Of a stretch of 64,000 bases of DNA, positions 20,968 to 30,576 are shown in pieces (within the stretch, counting starts at the first letter, position 1; each line of letters begins with the position of its first letter). The notes under the pieces were generated by a model that saw only the letters and a program-made list of their open reading frames with translations, was not told the DNA's origin and made no database searches. The stretch is from Microbacterium sp. CGR2 (GTDB lineage: Bacteria > Actinomycetota > Actinomycetes > Actinomycetales > Microbacteriaceae): positions 1,550,001 through 1,614,000 of the forward strand of contig NZ_RBHX01000001.1 in NCBI RefSeq assembly GCF_003626735.1. The letters run 5' to 3'. The position numbers and the translations under genes are program-made.

Positions 20968-21927
20968 ATGTCAGAGCAGAGCCACACCCAGAATGAGATC
21001 GACGCGCACCTCGCGAAGCAGAAGTCGCGGAAGCGGCTGTGGCTGATCGGCGGTGGCATCGCGGCGATCGTCGTCGCTGCGGCGATCGCGATCCCCCTCA
21101 TCGTGCAGAACAGCAACGCTGAAGCTGCGGGCGCGGGCGGAGACGATCTGATCCCGCTGACGATCGCCGACACCGCGCAGAGCGACTTCCAGGATGCGAT
21201 CATCGAGGTCGGGCGGGAGAACGGCCTCGACCTGACGTTCGTCAACTTCGATGACCCCTACCTCCCCAACACCGCTCTCGTAGAGGGAGAGGTCGACGGC
21301 AACTCCTTTCAGCATGTCGCCTGGCTCAGCCAGTTCAACAAAGAGAACGGGTCCGACATCACGCCGGTGTTCTCCACCGTGATCTCCGCGTGGGGACTGT
21401 TCTCGCAGGACTTCACGTCGGCTGAAAGCATCCCCGAGGGCGCGAAGATCGCCGTGCCGGACGATCCGGCGAACTTCTCCCGCGCGCTCTTCATCCTGCA
21501 GACCGCCGGCCTGCTCGAGGTCGATGAGAACGCCGGCGTGTTCCCCACCGAGGAAGACATCACGGCGAACCCACGCGGCATCGAGCTCGTGCGCATCGCC
21601 CATGAGTCGGTGCAGACGAGCTACGCGGATCCGACCATCTCGGCCGTCGTCATCGCAACGGATGACTTCGACCCTGCGCTCGAGATCACGAGCGACGACG
21701 CTCTGGTGCTCGAAGACTCGTCCGCCACGACGTCGAGCCCCTACGTCATCGTGGTCGCGACGACCGCGGACCGTGCGGACGACCCCGCCTGGGCGCTTCT
21801 GGAGAATACGTACCGCGACGAGCGCGTGGTCGAGGCACTGAAAGAGGAGAAACGTGGCGAGGCCACGATCGTCGAGCTGCCCGTTGATGATCTGCGTGCC
21901 GCTCTCGCGGAGCTCGTCGCGCAGTAG
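20968..21927 (+). CDS. metQ: Methionine ABC transporter substrate-binding protein (NlpA/MetQ family)
   Basis: Binds methionine outside the cell for MetNI. The NlpA-family body is clear (PNTALVEGEVDGNSFQHVAWL, KIAVPDDPANFSRALFILQTAGLL, VIATDDFDPAL). Unlike classical MetQ it has no lipobox cysteine; residues 24-45 are a transmembrane helix after a charged 23-residue cytoplasmic start, so it is probably a signal anchor. ATG 20968 follows AGGAGCCCGA. The roughly 220-nt leader contains no SAM riboswitch core that I can recognise. It heads the metQ-metN-metI operon. Confidence 0.9.
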   Translation: MSEQSHTQNEIDAHLAKQKSRKRLWLIGGGIAAIVVAAAIAIPLIVQNSNAEAAGAGGDDLIPLTIADTAQSDFQDAIIEVGRENGLDLTFVNFDDPYLPNTALVEGEVDGNSFQHVAWLSQFNKENGSDITPVFSTVISAWGLFSQDFTSAESIPEGAKIAVPDDPANFSRALFILQTAGLLEVDENAGVFPTEEDITANPRGIELVRIAHESVQTSYADPTISAVVIATDDFDPALEITSDDALVLEDSSATTSSPYVIVVATTADRADDPAWALLENTYRDERVVEALKEEKRGEATIVELPVDDLRAALAELVAQ

Positions 21928-21972
21928 TCGCGGCGGTGCGGAGATCGACCGCCCTTTCAGACCGAGGTTCGA

Positions 21973-22998
21973 ATGACAGAGCGCATCCAGCTGACCGGGG
22001 TGTCGAAGGACTATCCCGCGCAGGGGAAAGGCGACCCCGTGCGGGTGCTCCGGGACATCGACATCTCGGTGCAGGCCGGCGAGATCTACGGGCTGATCGG
22101 TCGTTCCGGCGCAGGGAAGTCGACGCTGCTGCGAATGATCAACGGACTCGAGAAGCCGACCGAAGGACAGGTGCTGGTCGACGGCGTCGACGTGCACGCA
22201 CTGCCGCCTGCCGAACTGCGTGCGCTGCGACACAGCATCGGCATGGTGTTCCAGCAGTTCAACCTCTGGAACTCCCGCACCGTGTTCGGCAACATCGCCA
22301 CGCCGCTGAAGCTCGCCGGCTGGAAGGACGCCGACATCTCTCGTCGAGTCGGCGAGCTGCTCGACTTCGTGGGGCTCGGCGGAAAAGCTTTCGCGCGTCC
22401 GCGGCAGCTGTCCGGCGGGCAGAAGCAGCGGGTCGGTATCGCCCGGGCGATCGCGGCCCGGCCGTCGGTGCTCCTGGCCGACGAGGCGACGAGCGCACTC
22501 GATCCGCAGACGACCACCGAGATCGTCGATCTGCTGCGATCGGTCAACGAGGAGTTCGGCATCACCATCGTCGTGGTGACCCACGAGATGGACGTGATGA
22601 GTCAACTGGCCGACCGCGTGTCGATCCTGAGCAACGGCGACGTGGTCGAGTCGGGCGACATCCACCAGATCCTCGCAAGACCGCAGCATCCGATCACCGC
22701 CAACCTCGTCGGCTCCTACACCCGCACGATGCTGAGCGAGAAGGATCGGAGGGCGCTCGCCGCCGAGTTCGAGGGACGGCTGATCTCGGTGGCCATGGAC
22801 GGGGTGATCGCCGAGGGACCGCTGCTGTCCTCGCTCGCTCGCGCTCACGGCGTCGACTTCTCGATCATCCAGGGTGGTGTCGCCAGGGTGAAGAACCTCC
22901 CGTACGGTCAGCTCAGCCTGGCGTTGCACGGACAGGACGATGACGTCGAACGGTTCCTCGCTGAACTCGCGACGCGCACCGAGGTGACGACATGGTGA
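21973..22998 (+). CDS. metN: Methionine ABC transporter ATP-binding protein
   Basis: Energises methionine import. Walker A GRSGAGKST, signature LSGGQKQRVGIARA, Walker B VLLADEATSALD and the switch His in VVTHEMD are present. The C-terminal 90 residues (RRALAAEFEGRLISVAMDG...) are the regulatory NIL domain that senses intracellular methionine in the family. It is 341 residues. It overlaps metI by seven bases. Confidence 0.95.
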   Translation: MTERIQLTGVSKDYPAQGKGDPVRVLRDIDISVQAGEIYGLIGRSGAGKSTLLRMINGLEKPTEGQVLVDGVDVHALPPAELRALRHSIGMVFQQFNLWNSRTVFGNIATPLKLAGWKDADISRRVGELLDFVGLGGKAFARPRQLSGGQKQRVGIARAIAARPSVLLADEATSALDPQTTTEIVDLLRSVNEEFGITIVVVTHEMDVMSQLADRVSILSNGDVVESGDIHQILARPQHPITANLVGSYTRTMLSEKDRRALAAEFEGRLISVAMDGVIAEGPLLSSLARAHGVDFSIIQGGVARVKNLPYGQLSLALHGQDDDVERFLAELATRTEVTTW

Positions 22999-23666
22999 GC
23001 ATCGACGCCCTCGATCTCGACGTCGTCGTCCCCAAGGTGGCGCGGGCCCTCGGGGAGACGCTGTTCATGGTCTCGGTGGCCTTCTTCCTCGCTTCCGTGA
23101 TCGGACTGATGCTCGGCATCTTCCTCTACGCCACGCGTCCGGGACAGCTCCTGCACAGCAAGGTGGTCCACACGGTCCTCAACATCGTCGTGAACACGCT
23201 GCGTCCGATCCCCTTCATCATCCTGCTCATCGCTCTCACTCCTTTCACGAGAGCTCTGATCGGCACGAGTATCGGCCCCGCAGCGGCGATTCTGCCCCTG
23301 ACCATCGCCGCGTCCGTGGGCATCGCCCGCGTCGCCGAGTCGAATCTCGTGGCCGTCGATCCCGGCGTCATCGAAGCGGCCAAGGCGTTCGGCGCCTCAC
23401 CCCTGCACATTCTGTTCGGCTTCGTGGTCAGAGAGGCGTTCGGGCCGCTGCTGCTGTCCCTGACCTTCATCTTCGTCGCGCTGATCGACGCGACCGCGGT
23501 CGCCGGCGCAGTCGGCGGAGGAGGGCTCGGGAACCTCGCGCTCACCTACGGCTACCAGCGCTTCGACTATGCGGTGATGATCCTCATCATCATCGTGCTG
23601 ATCGCGCTCGTGCAGCTGGTGCAGTTCGTCGGGAATCGCATCGCCCGTCACTTCATCGACGGATGA
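22992..23666 (+). CDS. metI: Methionine ABC transporter permease
   Basis: A 224-residue inner-membrane permease with five to six helices and the coupling motif EAAKAFGASPLHILFGFVVREAFGPLL typical of MetI. VGIARVAESNL and GAVGGGGLGNLALTYGYQRF are family landmarks. It overlaps metN by seven bases and the following oxidoreductase by four. Confidence 0.94.
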   Translation: MVSIDALDLDVVVPKVARALGETLFMVSVAFFLASVIGLMLGIFLYATRPGQLLHSKVVHTVLNIVVNTLRPIPFIILLIALTPFTRALIGTSIGPAAAILPLTIAASVGIARVAESNLVAVDPGVIEAAKAFGASPLHILFGFVVREAFGPLLLSLTFIFVALIDATAVAGAVGGGGLGNLALTYGYQRFDYAVMILIIIVLIALVQLVQFVGNRIARHFIDG

Positions 23667-24613
23667 CGTCCATGGCAGTCCGTGATCGTCGTCGTGTCGT
23701 CGTCGTGGGCGCCGGCGTGATCGGGTCTGCGACGGCGTCGCGGATCGCGGAACGCGGCGTCGACGTGGTGCTGCTGTCGGCAGAGCGCGCGGGAAGCACA
23801 GCGACGTCGCGGGCGAGTTTCGCCTGGGTGAATGCGCACGGGAAGACGCCGGATGCGTATCGCCAGCTCAACGAGGACAGTCGCCGACTGCACCTTCGAC
23901 AGTCGGCGGTGCATGATGTTCCGTGGTTCCACCGCATCGGTTCGGAGATCGATGGCGTCGTGCATGCCGATGACGGCTACGTCGACGCAGAGGCGTTCAT
24001 CGCGGCCCAGGTCCACGACCTGCGTCTCGCGGGCGGCACGGTGCGGGATGCGATTCCCGTCGAATCGCTCGACGAGGTCCGCGGGCTGTGCGGCCCGGCG
24101 GATGCGATCGTCGTCGCAGCCGGCGCCGGCACAGCGGGCCTCGTGGCCGGCATCCCGCGCAGCGCCCGTCGACTGCAGACATCCACCGGACCGGTCGGCT
24201 TTCTCGCACGCATCGACGTAGACGAGCATCCGCTGCCTGCTCGCGTCTACTCGAGAGACGGTGTGCAGGTGCGCCCGGACGGCGCGGGCCGGGTCGCCGC
24301 ACAGAGCCTGCGCCTCGAGGCCGAGCTCCTCCGCAACGGTGCTGTGGCGTCGCGGCGCACCGTGTGGTCGCGGTTGCGCGACGAGATCGAGCGCACCCTG
24401 GGCTGGCGCATCCCCGCCGATGCGAACGTGCGGATCGACGCTGCGCCGCGCCCTCGTGCAGCCGACGGTCTCCCGGTCGTCGGCTGGATGGCAGAGGATA
24501 CTTATATCGCCCTCAGCCACAGCGGGATCACGCTCGCGCCGCTGCTGGCGGAGTCGATCGCTCGCGACCTGTGCGGCGACGAAGACCCCCGGCTGACCCC
24601 TTTCCGTCCCTGA
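23663..24613 (+). CDS. FAD-dependent oxidoreductase (DAO family)
   Basis: A 316-residue flavoprotein. VVVVGAGVIGSATASRIAERGVDVVLLSAE is the dinucleotide-binding fold, SRASFAWVNAHGKTPDAY follows, and the end RPRAADGLPVVGWMAEDTYIALSHSGITLAPLLAE is typical of D-amino acid oxidase/glycine oxidase relatives. The ATG overlaps the metI stop, so it belongs to the methionine operon. Amine or amino acid oxidation is a family-level inference; the substrate is not known. Confidence 0.85.
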   Translation: MTSMAVRDRRRVVVVGAGVIGSATASRIAERGVDVVLLSAERAGSTATSRASFAWVNAHGKTPDAYRQLNEDSRRLHLRQSAVHDVPWFHRIGSEIDGVVHADDGYVDAEAFIAAQVHDLRLAGGTVRDAIPVESLDEVRGLCGPADAIVVAAGAGTAGLVAGIPRSARRLQTSTGPVGFLARIDVDEHPLPARVYSRDGVQVRPDGAGRVAAQSLRLEAELLRNGAVASRRTVWSRLRDEIERTLGWRIPADANVRIDAAPRPRAADGLPVVGWMAEDTYIALSHSGITLAPLLAESIARDLCGDEDPRLTPFRP

Positions 24614-24627
24614 CCGATCGGACTTCC

Positions 24628-25821
24628 ATGACTGATGCCGCACTCACGCCCAGTGCCCTGCTGGCGGGTCTTCCCGCGCGCCAGGGGTTCGGCGACGCGA
24701 CGCTCATCCGGCTGCCGCCAGGCGCCGTCGATCTGGGTGGGGGGAACCCCGCCACCGATCTGCTCCCCCTGGACGTCTACCGCGACGCGTTCCAGACGGT
24801 GACCGTCGGTGAGGGTTTCGCGTCCCTGTTGAAGTACACGCCCGCCGCCGGCCTTCCTTCCTTGCGGGCGGTGATCGCGCAGCGGGAAGGCGTGTCGCCC
24901 GACCGAGTGCTGATCACCAACGGCGGCGCGCACGGCCTTGCGCTCGCGGTACTGAGCACGCTCGATGCCGGTGATCTGATCGTGGTGGACGACCCGGTGT
25001 ACCCGCTCTTCCTGCGCGTCCTCGACCTGATCGGCGTGGAGGTCGCACCGATACCGGTCGGAGCCGACGGGATCGACACCGACGTCCTGGAGCGCCATCT
25101 CCGCGCGGGTCTGCGACCGAAGGCGCTGTTCACCGTCCCGACGTTCCAGAACCCCTCCGGTGTCACCCTCAGCGCGGAGCGGGAGGCTGCGCTGGTCGCG
25201 CTCGCCGAGAAGTACGGGTTCGCCATCATCGCCGATGACCCGTATCGGGCCATCGCCTTCCCCGGAACCGTGGTGCCGGAGCGCACCGCTTTCCGCGACT
25301 CGGATCGCGTGCTCGGCGTGAACACGCTCTCCAAGACTCTGGGGCCCGGCCTCCGACTCGGCTGGATCGTGCTGCCCGCAGCGCTTTCAGAGCGTGTGTC
25401 ATGGTTGCGCAATCGCATCGACGGGCAGACCGGTGGTGTCGTGCAGGCGGTCGTGGAGCGGATGCTGACGGATGAGCGGCTCGAGCCCTCGATCACCGCG
25501 GCGAGCGAGGCGTACGCCGCGAAGGCGCGCCAGCTGACGACGGCTCTGCGGGCAGAGTTCGGCGACGACGTCGAGGTGGCCGACCCGCAGGGCGGGTTCT
25601 TCGCCTGGGCGCGGATCGGTGGCGAGCTGGACTTCGGCGAGCTGTTCGACATGGCACAGGACCGAGGGGTCACCTACCAGCGTGGCGAGTGGTTCGCCGC
25701 CGCCGGTGAAGGATTCCGGGGGTTCGCCCGGCTGTCCTTCTCCGAGCAGAGCGAAGCGGACCTCGTGGCGGGTGTCGCTCGTCTCGCGGACGCCTGGCGA
25801 GAGCTGATCGGGCGCAGATGA
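24628..25821 (+). CDS. PLP-dependent aminotransferase (class I/II, MocR-like fold)
   Basis: A 397-residue fold-type I aminotransferase. NGGAHGLALAVLSTLDAGDLIVVDDPVYPLFLRVLDLIGVEV, PTFQNPSGVTLSAERE, DDPYRAIAF (PLP-binding Asp) and NTLSKTLGPGLRLGWI (Schiff-base Lys) are visible. There is no DNA-binding extension. ATG 24628 is 12 bases after the oxidoreductase stop. As a neighbour of metNI it may act on methionine-related or other imported amino acids; this is inference. Confidence 0.88.
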   Translation: MTDAALTPSALLAGLPARQGFGDATLIRLPPGAVDLGGGNPATDLLPLDVYRDAFQTVTVGEGFASLLKYTPAAGLPSLRAVIAQREGVSPDRVLITNGGAHGLALAVLSTLDAGDLIVVDDPVYPLFLRVLDLIGVEVAPIPVGADGIDTDVLERHLRAGLRPKALFTVPTFQNPSGVTLSAEREAALVALAEKYGFAIIADDPYRAIAFPGTVVPERTAFRDSDRVLGVNTLSKTLGPGLRLGWIVLPAALSERVSWLRNRIDGQTGGVVQAVVERMLTDERLEPSITAASEAYAAKARQLTTALRAEFGDDVEVADPQGGFFAWARIGGELDFGELFDMAQDRGVTYQRGEWFAAAGEGFRGFARLSFSEQSEADLVAGVARLADAWRELIGRR

Positions 25822-25850
25822 CCCACGGCGCGGCGTCCTAGACTTGGTGG

Positions 25851-27176
25851 ATGATCGACCTCGCACTCCTCCGCGACCAGCCGGAGATCGTCCGCCGTTC
25901 ACAGGCCGCTCGCGGGAACGACCAGAGCACCGTCGACGTGGCACTCGAGGCAGATCGCTCGCGCCGCGCAGCGCTCTCGGCGTTCGAAGACCTGCGAGCG
26001 GAGCAGAACGCCTTCGGCAAGCAGGTGGCCAAGGCGGCCAAGGAGGAGAAGGCGGCTCTCGTCGCGCAGGCCAAAGACCTCGCGGACCGCGTCAAGCAGG
26101 CGCAGCACGCGGCGAACGAGGCGGCGGAGGCAGCATCCGAGGCGCTCGCCCGCATCGAGAACGTCGTCATCGACGGTGTCCCGGCCGGGGGAGAGGCTGA
26201 CTTCGTCGAACTGCGTCGCGTGGGCGAGGTGCCGTCGTTCGGGTTCGAGCCGCGCGATCATCTGGAACTCGGCGAGATCCTCGGGGCGATCGACATGGAG
26301 CGCGGCGCGAAGGTGTCGGGCTCGCGATTCTACTTCCTCCGCGGTATCGGCGCACGGCTCGAGATCGCCCTGATGAACATGGCGCTCGACAAGGCGCTGC
26401 AGCACGACTTCGTCCCCATGATCACCCCGACGCTCGTGCGACCGGAGATCATGCAGGGGACAGGGTTCCTCGGGGAGCACGCCGACGAGGTCTACCACCT
26501 CGACAAGGACGACGACCTGTACCTGGTCGGCACGAGCGAGGTGGCGCTGGCCGGGTACCACAAGGACGAGATCGTCGATCTGACAGGCGGCGCGCTCCGC
26601 TACGCGGGATGGTCGACCTGTTACCGGCGCGAAGCCGGATCGCACGGCAAGGACACCCGCGGCATCATCCGCGTGCACCAGTTCAACAAGTTGGAGATGT
26701 TCGTCTACACGACGGCGGAGGACGCCGAGGCGGAGCACCTGCGCCTCGTCGCGCTGCAGGAGGAGATGCTGACCGAACTCGGGCTCGCCTACCGCGTGAT
26801 CGACGTGGCGGCCGGCGACCTCGGGTCCAGCGCTGCCCGCAAGTACGACATCGAGGCCTGGGTCCCGACGCAGGACGCGTTCCGCGAACTCACCTCGACC
26901 TCGAACTGCACCACGTTCCAGGCTCGGCGTCTCGACGTGCGGCACCGGCCGGAGGGTGACGCGTCCGGCGCTCCGAACGGTGCGGCCAAGACGCAGCATG
27001 TCGCCACACTGAACGGGACGCTCGCGACCACTCGCTGGATCGTGGCGCTGCTCGAGACGCATCAGCAGGCTGACGGCTCGGTGCGGGTGCCGGAGATCCT
27101 GCGGCCCTATCTCGGGGGGATGGACGTGATCCGACCGGTCGGTTGGGTCGAGGAGACGCAGGAGGGTGAGGCATGA
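25851..27176 (+). CDS. serS: Seryl-tRNA synthetase
   Basis: Charges tRNA-Ser. The N-terminal long antiparallel coiled coil (about residues 25-110) grips the tRNA long variable arm. Class II motif 2 is in [32 protein letters not shown], and motif 3 is in the [19 protein letters not shown] region. It is 441 residues, slightly longer than usual because of a short Glu-rich C-terminal extension. Its stop overlaps the HAD gene start. Both serine tRNAs of the window (UGA and GCU) are its substrates. Confidence 0.96.
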   Translation: MIDLALLRDQPEIVRRSQAARGNDQSTVDVALEADRSRRAALSAFEDLRAEQNAFGKQVAKAAKEEKAALVAQAKDLADRVKQAQHAANEAAEAASEALARIENVVIDGVPAGGEADFVELRRVGEVPSFGFEPRDHLELGEILGAIDMERGAKVSGSRFYFLRGIGARLEIALMNMALDKALQHDFVPMITPTLVRPEIMQGTGFLGEHADEVYHLDKDDDLYLVGTSEVALAGYHKDEIVDLTGGALRYAGWSTCYRREAGSHGKDTRGIIRVHQFNKLEMFVYTTAEDAEAEHLRLVALQEEMLTELGLAYRVIDVAAGDLGSSAARKYDIEAWVPTQDAFRELTSTSNCTTFQARRLDVRHRPEGDASGAPNGAAKTQHVATLNGTLATTRWIVALLETHQQADGSVRVPEILRPYLGGMDVIRPVGWVEETQEGEA

Positions 27177-27994
27177 CCGACGTCTGGCTCGTCGGCCTCG
27201 ACGTCGACGGCACGATCCTCTTGCAGGACGAGACCATGAGCCCCGGTGTGCCGGAGGCCGTCAGCCGTGTGCGCGAGGCGGGTCATGAGGTGACCATCGC
27301 CACCGGCCGAAGTTGGATGGCCACCCGCCGCTACGTCGAAGAGCTCGGGCTGACCGCCGAGTACGTCGTGTGCTCGAACGGCGCCGTGACGATGCGACGT
27401 GTCGGCGACGACTGGGAGCGTTGGAAGATCGAGACGTTCGATCCGCGGCCGGTGCTGGAGCTTCTGCAGGAGCGGCTCCCGGATGCACGGTACATGGTCG
27501 AGTTGGCCTCGGCGCAGCGTCTCTACACCGCGCAGCTCGATGACTGGACGCTCGACGGCGGTCGGCAGGTCGATTTCGAGGAGCTGGGTGCCGAGCCGGT
27601 CTCGCGCATCGTCGTCGTCTCTCCCGGTCACGACGAAGACGACTTCCATCGTCTGGTGGCGGATGCCGGTCTCAACGAGGTCTCGTACGCCATCGGGTGG
27701 ACAGCGTGGCTCGATATCGCACCGCAGGGCGTCGACAAGGGCACGGCCCTGGAGCAGGTGCGCACCGAGCTCGGCGTCGACGGCAGCCGCGTCTTCGTGG
27801 CCGGCGACGGCCGGAACGACATCGGCATGTTCGGCTGGGCACGGACCCTCGGTGGCCGAGCGGTGGCGATGGGGCAGGCTCCGGACGAGGTGAAGGATGC
27901 AGCGGGGGAGATCACCGCTGACGTGGTCGACGGCGGCCTCGCGCAGGCGCTGGACACGCTTCCAGCACCCGCCCAGGTCAGCGCGCGAGAATAG
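27173..27994 (+). CDS. HAD-IIB (Cof-like) family phosphatase
   Basis: A 273-residue HAD hydrolase. Motif I is [21 protein letters not shown] gives motif [11 protein letters not shown] holds the motif III Lys, and [15 protein letters not shown] is motif IV. The Cof subgroup dephosphorylates sugar phosphates or flavin phosphates; the substrate here is unknown. It starts four bases inside serS. Confidence 0.9.
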   Translation: MTDVWLVGLDVDGTILLQDETMSPGVPEAVSRVREAGHEVTIATGRSWMATRRYVEELGLTAEYVVCSNGAVTMRRVGDDWERWKIETFDPRPVLELLQERLPDARYMVELASAQRLYTAQLDDWTLDGGRQVDFEELGAEPVSRIVVVSPGHDEDDFHRLVADAGLNEVSYAIGWTAWLDIAPQGVDKGTALEQVRTELGVDGSRVFVAGDGRNDIGMFGWARTLGGRAVAMGQAPDEVKDAAGEITADVVDGGLAQALDTLPAPAQVSARE

Positions 27995-28036
27995 AACTCG
28001 GCTAGACTCACGCGTTGTCGGCAGATGCTTCTGTCG

Positions 28037-28121
28037 GGAGGGTTGTCCGAGCGGCCGATGGAGCTGGTCTTGAAAACCAGTGGGCAGAGATGTCTCGTGG
28101 GTTCGAATCCCACACCCTCCG
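28037..28121 (+). tRNA. tRNA-Ser(UGA)
   Basis: The acceptor arms GGAGGGT and ACCCTCC pair, and the discriminator is G. The anticodon stem CTGGT/ACCAG encloses loop CTTGAAA, anticodon TGA, reading UCA. A long variable arm and GGTTCGAATCC T-arm are present, as in class II tRNAs. CCA is not encoded. Confidence 0.97.
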
Positions 28122-28171
28122 CATACTGAGCACGGTGACCCCGCACCGTCGCCCGATCCGAAAGGCCCCGA

Positions 28172-29425
28172 GTGAGCGAGCACACCCGACGCCGTCGCAC
28201 TATCGCGAGGCACGGTCAGCTCCCCACCCCGGGTCCGGTCAGCCAACTGCTGAAGTTCATCGCCATCGGTCTCGCCGTGGCTCTCGTCAGCGGCATCGGC
28301 ATCGCCGCCTACATCTTCTACGACCTCTCGAGCACAGTGTCGGCCAATGCCGTCGAACTCGACGGTCAGGAGAGCGTGCCGCCGGACATCGGCGAGTATG
28401 AGGGTGGGTTCAACCTCGTCCTCACCGGCGTCGACACCTGCGAAGACGACTACAAGCAGTACTTCGGCGACCGTTGCAGCGGCGGAGACGCCGAGGGAAC
28501 CTTGAACGACGTGAACCTGTTGGTGCACGTCTCGGAGGAGCCCCGCCGGATCACGGTCGTCAGCTTCCCGCGCGACCTGATGATCCCCATTCCCGAGTGC
28601 ACCGACGAGGAGGGCACCGTCCAGCCGGCGATGAACAAGCAGCCCTTGAACGTGGCGTACACCGACGGCGGGCTGAACTGCGTCGCGAAGACGATCTCGG
28701 AGCTCACCGGCCAGGACGTCCAGTTCGCGGCATCCGTCACCTTCGGCGGCGTCATCGAGATCACGAATGCGATCGGCGGCGTCGACGTGTGCCTCGCGAA
28801 CCCGATCAAGGACTACCACACCGGCCTCGACATGACGGCCGGGACGCACACGGTGCAGGGCCTGGAAGCGCTCCAGTTCCTCCGTACACGTCACGGTGTC
28901 GGCGACGGCAGCGACCTGGGGCGCATCGGCAATCAGCAGCAGTACATGTCGAGCCTCGTGCGCAAGATGATCAGCGGTGAGGTTCTCGGAAACGTGCCCG
29001 TCATGCTGAAGCTCGCGAACACGGGCCTCAACAACCTCGAAGCCAGCACGTCTCTCGCCGACCCGATGAAGATCGTCCAGATCGCCCTCGCGGTGAAGTC
29101 GGTGCCGTTCGAGGACATCGTCTTCGTGCAATACCCGACCGTCGAGGATTACGACGACGCGAACAAGGTCGTACCGGACGACGAGGCCGCCACCGCCCTC
29201 TGGGACGCGATCGAGGCGAACTCGCAACTGCAGATCACCCACGAGAACACCAGCAATGACGGCGTCGTCGTGCAGGAGCCCGAGGCTCCGGCTGGCGAGG
29301 CAGACCCCGCGACCCCGACGACTCCGGCACCCACAGCGACACCCGACGACGTCGTGGCACTGCCCGACTCGATCAAGGGCAACTCCGCCGCACAGCAGAC
29401 CTGCTCCAACGGCAACGTCCGCTAG
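28172..29425 (+). CDS. LCP (LytR-CpsA-Psr) family glycopolymer ligase
   Basis: A 417-residue membrane protein: a short cytoplasmic start, a transmembrane helix at about residues 28-52, then the LCP domain with VSFPRDLMIPIPE and GLEALQFLRTRHGVGDGSDLGRIGNQQQYM, which carry the catalytic Arg/Asp residues. The family attaches anionic glycopolymers to peptidoglycan. A Pro/Thr/Ala linker precedes the C-terminal QQTCSNGNVR. The start is GTG 28172. Its TAG stop shares the sequence CTAG with the stop of the convergent LacI gene. Confidence 0.92.
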   Translation: MSEHTRRRRTIARHGQLPTPGPVSQLLKFIAIGLAVALVSGIGIAAYIFYDLSSTVSANAVELDGQESVPPDIGEYEGGFNLVLTGVDTCEDDYKQYFGDRCSGGDAEGTLNDVNLLVHVSEEPRRITVVSFPRDLMIPIPECTDEEGTVQPAMNKQPLNVAYTDGGLNCVAKTISELTGQDVQFAASVTFGGVIEITNAIGGVDVCLANPIKDYHTGLDMTAGTHTVQGLEALQFLRTRHGVGDGSDLGRIGNQQQYMSSLVRKMISGEVLGNVPVMLKLANTGLNNLEASTSLADPMKIVQIALAVKSVPFEDIVFVQYPTVEDYDDANKVVPDDEAATALWDAIEANSQLQITHENTSNDGVVVQEPEAPAGEADPATPTTPAPTATPDDVVALPDSIKGNSAAQQTCSNGNVR

Positions 29426-30429
29426 CCCGTCGTCGATCTCCGCACGATCAACTCGGGCGGGAACACCGTCTGACGCGGGATGCTGTCGGGGTCGGATGCT
29501 TCCTCGAGCACGATACGCAGCGCAGTACGGCCGATCATCCTGCTGGGTTGCCGGATCGACGAGAGGGGTACGGCGGCCGCAGCGGCGAACGAGATGTCGT
29601 CGAAGCCGATCAGGGCGATCTCGTCGGGCACGAGTACGCGTCCGCCTGCGACGAGTGACTGCAGCAGGCCGAGCGCGAGCAGATCGTTGGCGGCGAAGAG
29701 GGCGTCGGGCCATTCGCGTCGAGGGCGGGTGAGGAGCCGTGCGCCCGCCGCCGCTCCTTCCTCGACCGTCATCGCCGAGGTCGGCACGACCTCGAGGGCG
29801 ACATGAACCGAGGCGTTCTCGGCGGCCGCGCGGGCGCCGGCCAGGCGGTCGGTGACCTGCCGCATCTCGAAGGGCCCGCCGACGAACGCGATGCGCCGAC
29901 GTCCCCTCTCGATGAGGTGCTCCACCGCGAGCCGCCCACCGGCGACGCTGTCGACGGAGACGGACGAGAACCCGCTGTCGGCGCTGAAGCGGTCGACGAG
30001 CACGGTGGCGATGCCGCTCTCGCGGAATCGCCGCAGCTGGGTCATCACGTCGCCGTAGGGGGCGATGAGAAGGCCGCGCACCTGCTGCTCGCGGAAGAGG
30101 TCGAGATAGACCTTCTCGCGGGAGGGGTCGTCATCCGTGTTGCCGTACAGGATGGCGATGCCGTGGCTGGAGGCCTCATCCTCCGCACCGCGCACGACGT
30201 CGTTGTAGAAGGGGTTCTGCCCGTCGAGGACGACGAAACCCACGGTGCTGCTGATCCCGGCCCGGAGTTTACGGGCGGCATCGTTGCGCACATAGCCGAG
30301 CTCTTCGATCGCCTGGCTCACGCGGGCGACCGACTCGCGGGACACCTCTTCCGGACGATTCAGCACATTCGACACGGTGCCGACGGATACGCCCGCACGA
30401 ACGGCGACATCGCGGATGCTGACCGGCAC
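29422..30429 (-). CDS. LacI family regulator of the rhamnose transport operon
   Basis: A 335-residue repressor. The N-terminal helix-turn-helix is VSIRDVAVRAGVSVGTVSNVLNRPEEVS with the hinge DAARKLRAG, followed by a periplasmic-binding-protein-like sensor. I chose GTG 30429 (MPVSIRDVA) because GAGGA lies five bases upstream; an ATG at 30468 would add 13 residues. It is divergent from the ABC genes and probably represses them through the palindrome at 30518-30529, with rhamnose or a derivative as inducer (inference). Its stop overlaps the LCP stop in a CTAG. Confidence 0.9.
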   Translation of the reverse strand: MPVSIRDVAVRAGVSVGTVSNVLNRPEEVSRESVARVSQAIEELGYVRNDAARKLRAGISSTVGFVVLDGQNPFYNDVVRGAEDEASSHGIAILYGNTDDDPSREKVYLDLFREQQVRGLLIAPYGDVMTQLRRFRESGIATVLVDRFSADSGFSSVSVDSVAGGRLAVEHLIERGRRRIAFVGGPFEMRQVTDRLAGARAAAENASVHVALEVVPTSAMTVEEGAAAGARLLTRPRREWPDALFAANDLLALGLLQSLVAGGRVLVPDEIALIGFDDISFAAAAAVPLSSIRQPSRMIGRTALRIVLEEASDPDSIPRQTVFPPELIVRRSTTG

Positions 30430-30506
30430 GGTTGTCCTCTCGTCGTCGGGCGGATCACGTTCGGGCATCGGGGGTTGACCTGAGCCCGGCGTCACATACA
30501 CTAGCC

Positions 30507-30540
30507 TGAAACGCGGATGAATCGATTCAGATTGATTCAT
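30507..30540. promoter_or_regulatory. LacI-type operator upstream of the rhamnose ABC operon
   Basis: TGAATCGATTCA at 30518-30529 is a perfect 12-bp palindrome. Wider, ATGAATC (30517-30523) and GATTCAT (30534-30540) form a second, overlapping inverted repeat, and TGAAACG at 30507 is a further half-site. It lies between divergent lacI and rhaT. The CG-centred form is typical of LacI operators. Confidence 0.8.
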
Positions 30541-30576
30541 TCCGCACATCATCCCCCTCAACGGAGAGGAAAGCCA

